NCBI GenBank assembly: GCA_002452215.1 | Contig: DKCO01000055.1 | Span: forward strand, 62,001-126,000 | Reading direction: 5' to 3' | Origin: Spirochaetales bacterium UBA6872 | Lineage (GTDB): Bacteria > Spirochaetota > Spirochaetia > Sphaerochaetales > Sphaerochaetaceae | DNA length: 64,000 nucleotides | Shown: in pieces, positions 62,266-64,000 of the stretch | How positions within the stretch are numbered: position 1 is the first letter of the stretch | Layout of the letters: each line of letters starts with the position of its first letter | Translations under genes and position numbers: made by a program | The notes under the pieces: model-generated | Database searches by the model: none | Told to the model about the DNA's origin: nothing | Seen by the model: the letters and a program-made list of their open reading frames with translations, nothing else

Positions 62266-63174
62266 ATGTTTAAAAAGAAGAACAACTATAATAGCGTAGC
62301 TGTCAAATCGACAGCTGCAGATAGAAGTTTCAATATCGTTGTCACTGTTTTCATGGTTCTGATCCTCTTTGTGATCGCTATTCCGCTTTGGTGTACGATT
62401 ACATTGTCTTTAAGGCCAGCCAATTATATCGGCTCTTATGTAGAAGGAATGTTTCTTGCTCCTTGGGATTGGTCTTTTTCGGCATATAAGTCGCTTCTTG
62501 GAAATAATGGCTTCTTGCTTGCATTTACTAACTCTATGAAGATTCTGGTATTCGGTGTTGCTACGGCTCTTTGCTTGACAATACCGCTGGCATATGGAAT
62601 GTCGATCAAAAATCTTAGGGGTAGGGGGTTGCTGACTATATTTATCTTGGTTCCATATGTCTTCAACGTTGGAATCATCCCAGTCTACCTTCTTATCGTA
62701 AAGCTTGGGCTTACAAACAAGATATCATCTGTTTTCCTACCTGTAGCTGTCGGAGCATACAATTGCATCATCATGAGATCCTTCTTTATAGGTATTCCAA
62801 ATGATTTGAGGGAAAGTGCTGCAATAGATGGATGCTCTGAGTTTATGATTATGATTAGGATAATCCTTCCTCTTTCAAAAGCAATAATAATGACCATTGG
62901 TCTATATTATGGTGTTGCTTTTTGGAATGATTACTTCAGGCCGATGATGTATCTCGACAAGGATTACTTGAGACCTCTTCCTATTCTTTTAAGAAACATA
63001 TTGATGGCAGCTGGAATGAATGAGTTCGTGGAATCGAATGCATTTGGAAATGCGCCAATCGAGGCTATTAAAGCAGCTTCTGTATTCATGTCAGCAATTC
63101 CAATGATCATTGCTTATCCATTTATACAGAAATATTTTACGAAAGGAACCTTGGCAGGAAGTGTTAAAGGTTAA
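62266..63174 (+). CDS. Oligosaccharide ABC transporter permease (YtcP type, second subunit)
   Basis: A 302-residue permease with six helices and the coupling motif ESAAIDGCSEFMIMIRIILPLSKA. The N-terminal DRSFNIVVTVFMVLILFVIAIPLWCTITLSL helix and the SVFMSAIPMIIAYPFIQKYF end are typical of YtcP. The start at 62266 has a strong GGGGAGG site; the longer frame upstream is not translated. It forms the channel with the previous subunit. Confidence 0.9.
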   Translation: MFKKKNNYNSVAVKSTAADRSFNIVVTVFMVLILFVIAIPLWCTITLSLRPANYIGSYVEGMFLAPWDWSFSAYKSLLGNNGFLLAFTNSMKILVFGVATALCLTIPLAYGMSIKNLRGRGLLTIFILVPYVFNVGIIPVYLLIVKLGLTNKISSVFLPVAVGAYNCIIMRSFFIGIPNDLRESAAIDGCSEFMIMIRIILPLSKAIIMTIGLYYGVAFWNDYFRPMMYLDKDYLRPLPILLRNILMAAGMNEFVESNAFGNAPIEAIKAASVFMSAIPMIIAYPFIQKYFTKGTLAGSVKG

Positions 63175-63193
63175 TATAAAAAAGGAGAGAAAA

Positions 63194-64000
63194 ATGAAGA
63201 AAACAATTGCTATTGTTCTTATGGCACTTTGTACATTTGCTCTTTTTGCTCAGGGAGGTTCTGATGCAAAGAGCTCAACAGGTGATGGACTTACACACAT
63301 TACTATGTTGTACAATGCGACTCAAACTGAGGCAGGTCCGTTGCCAAACGACTGGGTTGGATATGATATCTTGAAGAATGAATTGGGAATAGAGCTTGAG
63401 GCATCTTCCTTGCCATCTAGCTCAACAGACCAAGACTCCAAGATCCAAGCGCTTGCCGCTGCTGACAATCTTCCAGATTTCTTTGTTGCTAACAGAGAAG
63501 TGTGGCTTAGACTTGCTCAACAAGGAATGCTTGCTGACGTAACAGATTTGTATGATGATATGCCAAACAGAACAGCTTTGATGTTTGATGCTGATGCTAT
63601 TGCATTTACAACTCTTGATGATGGCAGAAGCTATGGCTTTGGTACTCCATCAATCATAACAAGAAACGAAGGTCTTGTTATTAGAAAGGATTGGCTCGAC
63701 AATCTAGGTCTTGAGGTTCCAACAACAACTGAAGAGTTATTGGAAGTCTTGAGAGCATTTACTTATGACGACCCGGATGGCAATGGCAAGAACGATACTT
63801 ACGGCTATGGTGCTTTTGTAGAAGAGACAACATATGAGGCATATCCTGGCAGAAGATTTGAGCCATTGATGGGCGCTTTCGGTGTTGAAGGAACATGGAA
63901 TCTTTCAAAAGACAATGCTGGTTTGCAAATCTTGAAGCCAGAGTTCTATGATTTCATGGTATATCTTAAGAAGATTATCGATGAGGGTTTGATTGATCCA
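63194..64000 (+). CDS. Oligosaccharide-binding protein of the pectin importer (3' truncated by window)
   Basis: The first 269 residues of an extracellular solute-binding protein; the stop lies outside the window. The signal peptide ends ALFAQGGSDA. The mature part shares long stretches with the orphan protein at 30959-32530: TEAGPLPNDWVGYDI, EGLVIRKDWLDNLGLEVPTT, YDDPDGNGKNDTYGYGAF and LMGAFGVEGTWN. It directly follows two permeases, so it is the binding protein of the pectin or rhamnogalacturonan importer. The ribosome site is AAAGGAGAG. Confidence 0.9.
   Translation, partial: MKKTIAIVLMALCTFALFAQGGSDAKSSTGDGLTHITMLYNATQTEAGPLPNDWVGYDILKNELGIELEASSLPSSSTDQDSKIQALAAADNLPDFFVANREVWLRLAQQGMLADVTDLYDDMPNRTALMFDADAIAFTTLDDGRSYGFGTPSIITRNEGLVIRKDWLDNLGLEVPTTTEELLEVLRAFTYDDPDGNGKNDTYGYGAFVEETTYEAYPGRRFEPLMGAFGVEGTWNLSKDNAGLQILKPEFYDFMVYLKKIIDEGLIDP

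Noticed and set aside
1..64000. CRISPR arrays, rRNA genes, integrase genes
   Set aside because: I looked for regularly spaced repeats and for core motifs of these features and found none.

Overview
The window reads as a chromosome segment of a spirochaete, most likely a gut-associated relative of Sphaerochaeta or Treponema. The evidence is indirect: several exported proteins have signal peptides ending in FANGSKE-, FASGQAE- or LANGSSE-like stretches. There is also an archaeal/fungal-type aspartate-semialdehyde dehydrogenase, a GTP-type PEP carboxykinase, a pyruvate:ferredoxin oxidoreductase and an AAA/PD-(D/E)XK ATPase of the kind common in host-associated anaerobes. No rRNA gene is present, so the placement is an inference. 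Overall it looks like an anaerobic fermenter specialised in carbohydrate and organic-acid uptake.

Layout. 1-3.5 kb: the end of a surface protein, a lipoprotein with three tandem carbohydrate-binding-like domains, and an outer-membrane beta-barrel. 3.5-4.07 kb: no convincing protein gene, but several hairpins and a LacI-type operator. 4.07-8.9 kb: a TRAP transporter operon, its probable LacI regulator, and an amidohydrolase. 9-10 kb: asd. 10.3-18.3 kb (minus strand): a U32 protein, then a LacI regulator leading a PhnD-C-E-E-type importer operon that ends in a cytoplasmic 5'-nucleotidase. 18.5-26.5 kb: pckG, a WYL regulator, RNase D, a TGS-uridine kinase fusion, a divergent aldehyde ferredoxin oxidoreductase-like protein and a phosphodiesterase. 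26.5-27.1 kb: a decayed transposase. 27.1-35 kb: a hydrolase, UPF0761 protein, unknown protein and Gfo/Idh/MocA run, then an orphan solute-binding protein, a serine hydrolase, an RpiR regulator and a tRNA with a CAT anticodon.

35.3-45.1 kb holds the most unusual region. A LytTR response regulator and an AgrC-like kinase are followed by a LytTR-type direct repeat in front of an operon. The operon encodes a class III aminotransferase, a MATE transporter fused to a degenerate anti-sigma-type ATPase domain, an unrecognised protein of about 454 residues, and a dicarboxylate/amino-acid symporter with its own degenerate N-terminal ATPase-like domain. A lipoprotein follows.

45.1-50 kb: a MerR regulator and a MATE pump carry near-identical operators but are separated by a five-gene phage-type cassette (XRE repressor, ImmA/IrrE peptidase, DUF4417 protein and two small proteins). 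50.1-55.6 kb: pyruvate:ferredoxin oxidoreductase and the AAA/PD-(D/E)XK ATPase. 55.7-64 kb: a pectin / rhamnogalacturonan utilisation locus. Divergent from a GntR-led oligosaccharide ABC importer are a Zn-dehydrogenase, a GH105 unsaturated-uronyl hydrolase, a GH28 polygalacturonase and an enolase-superfamily dehydratase. The enzymes lack signal peptides, so imported oligosaccharides are probably broken down in the cytoplasm. The last gene, a solute-binding protein, runs off the window and is a clear paralog of the orphan one at 31 kb.
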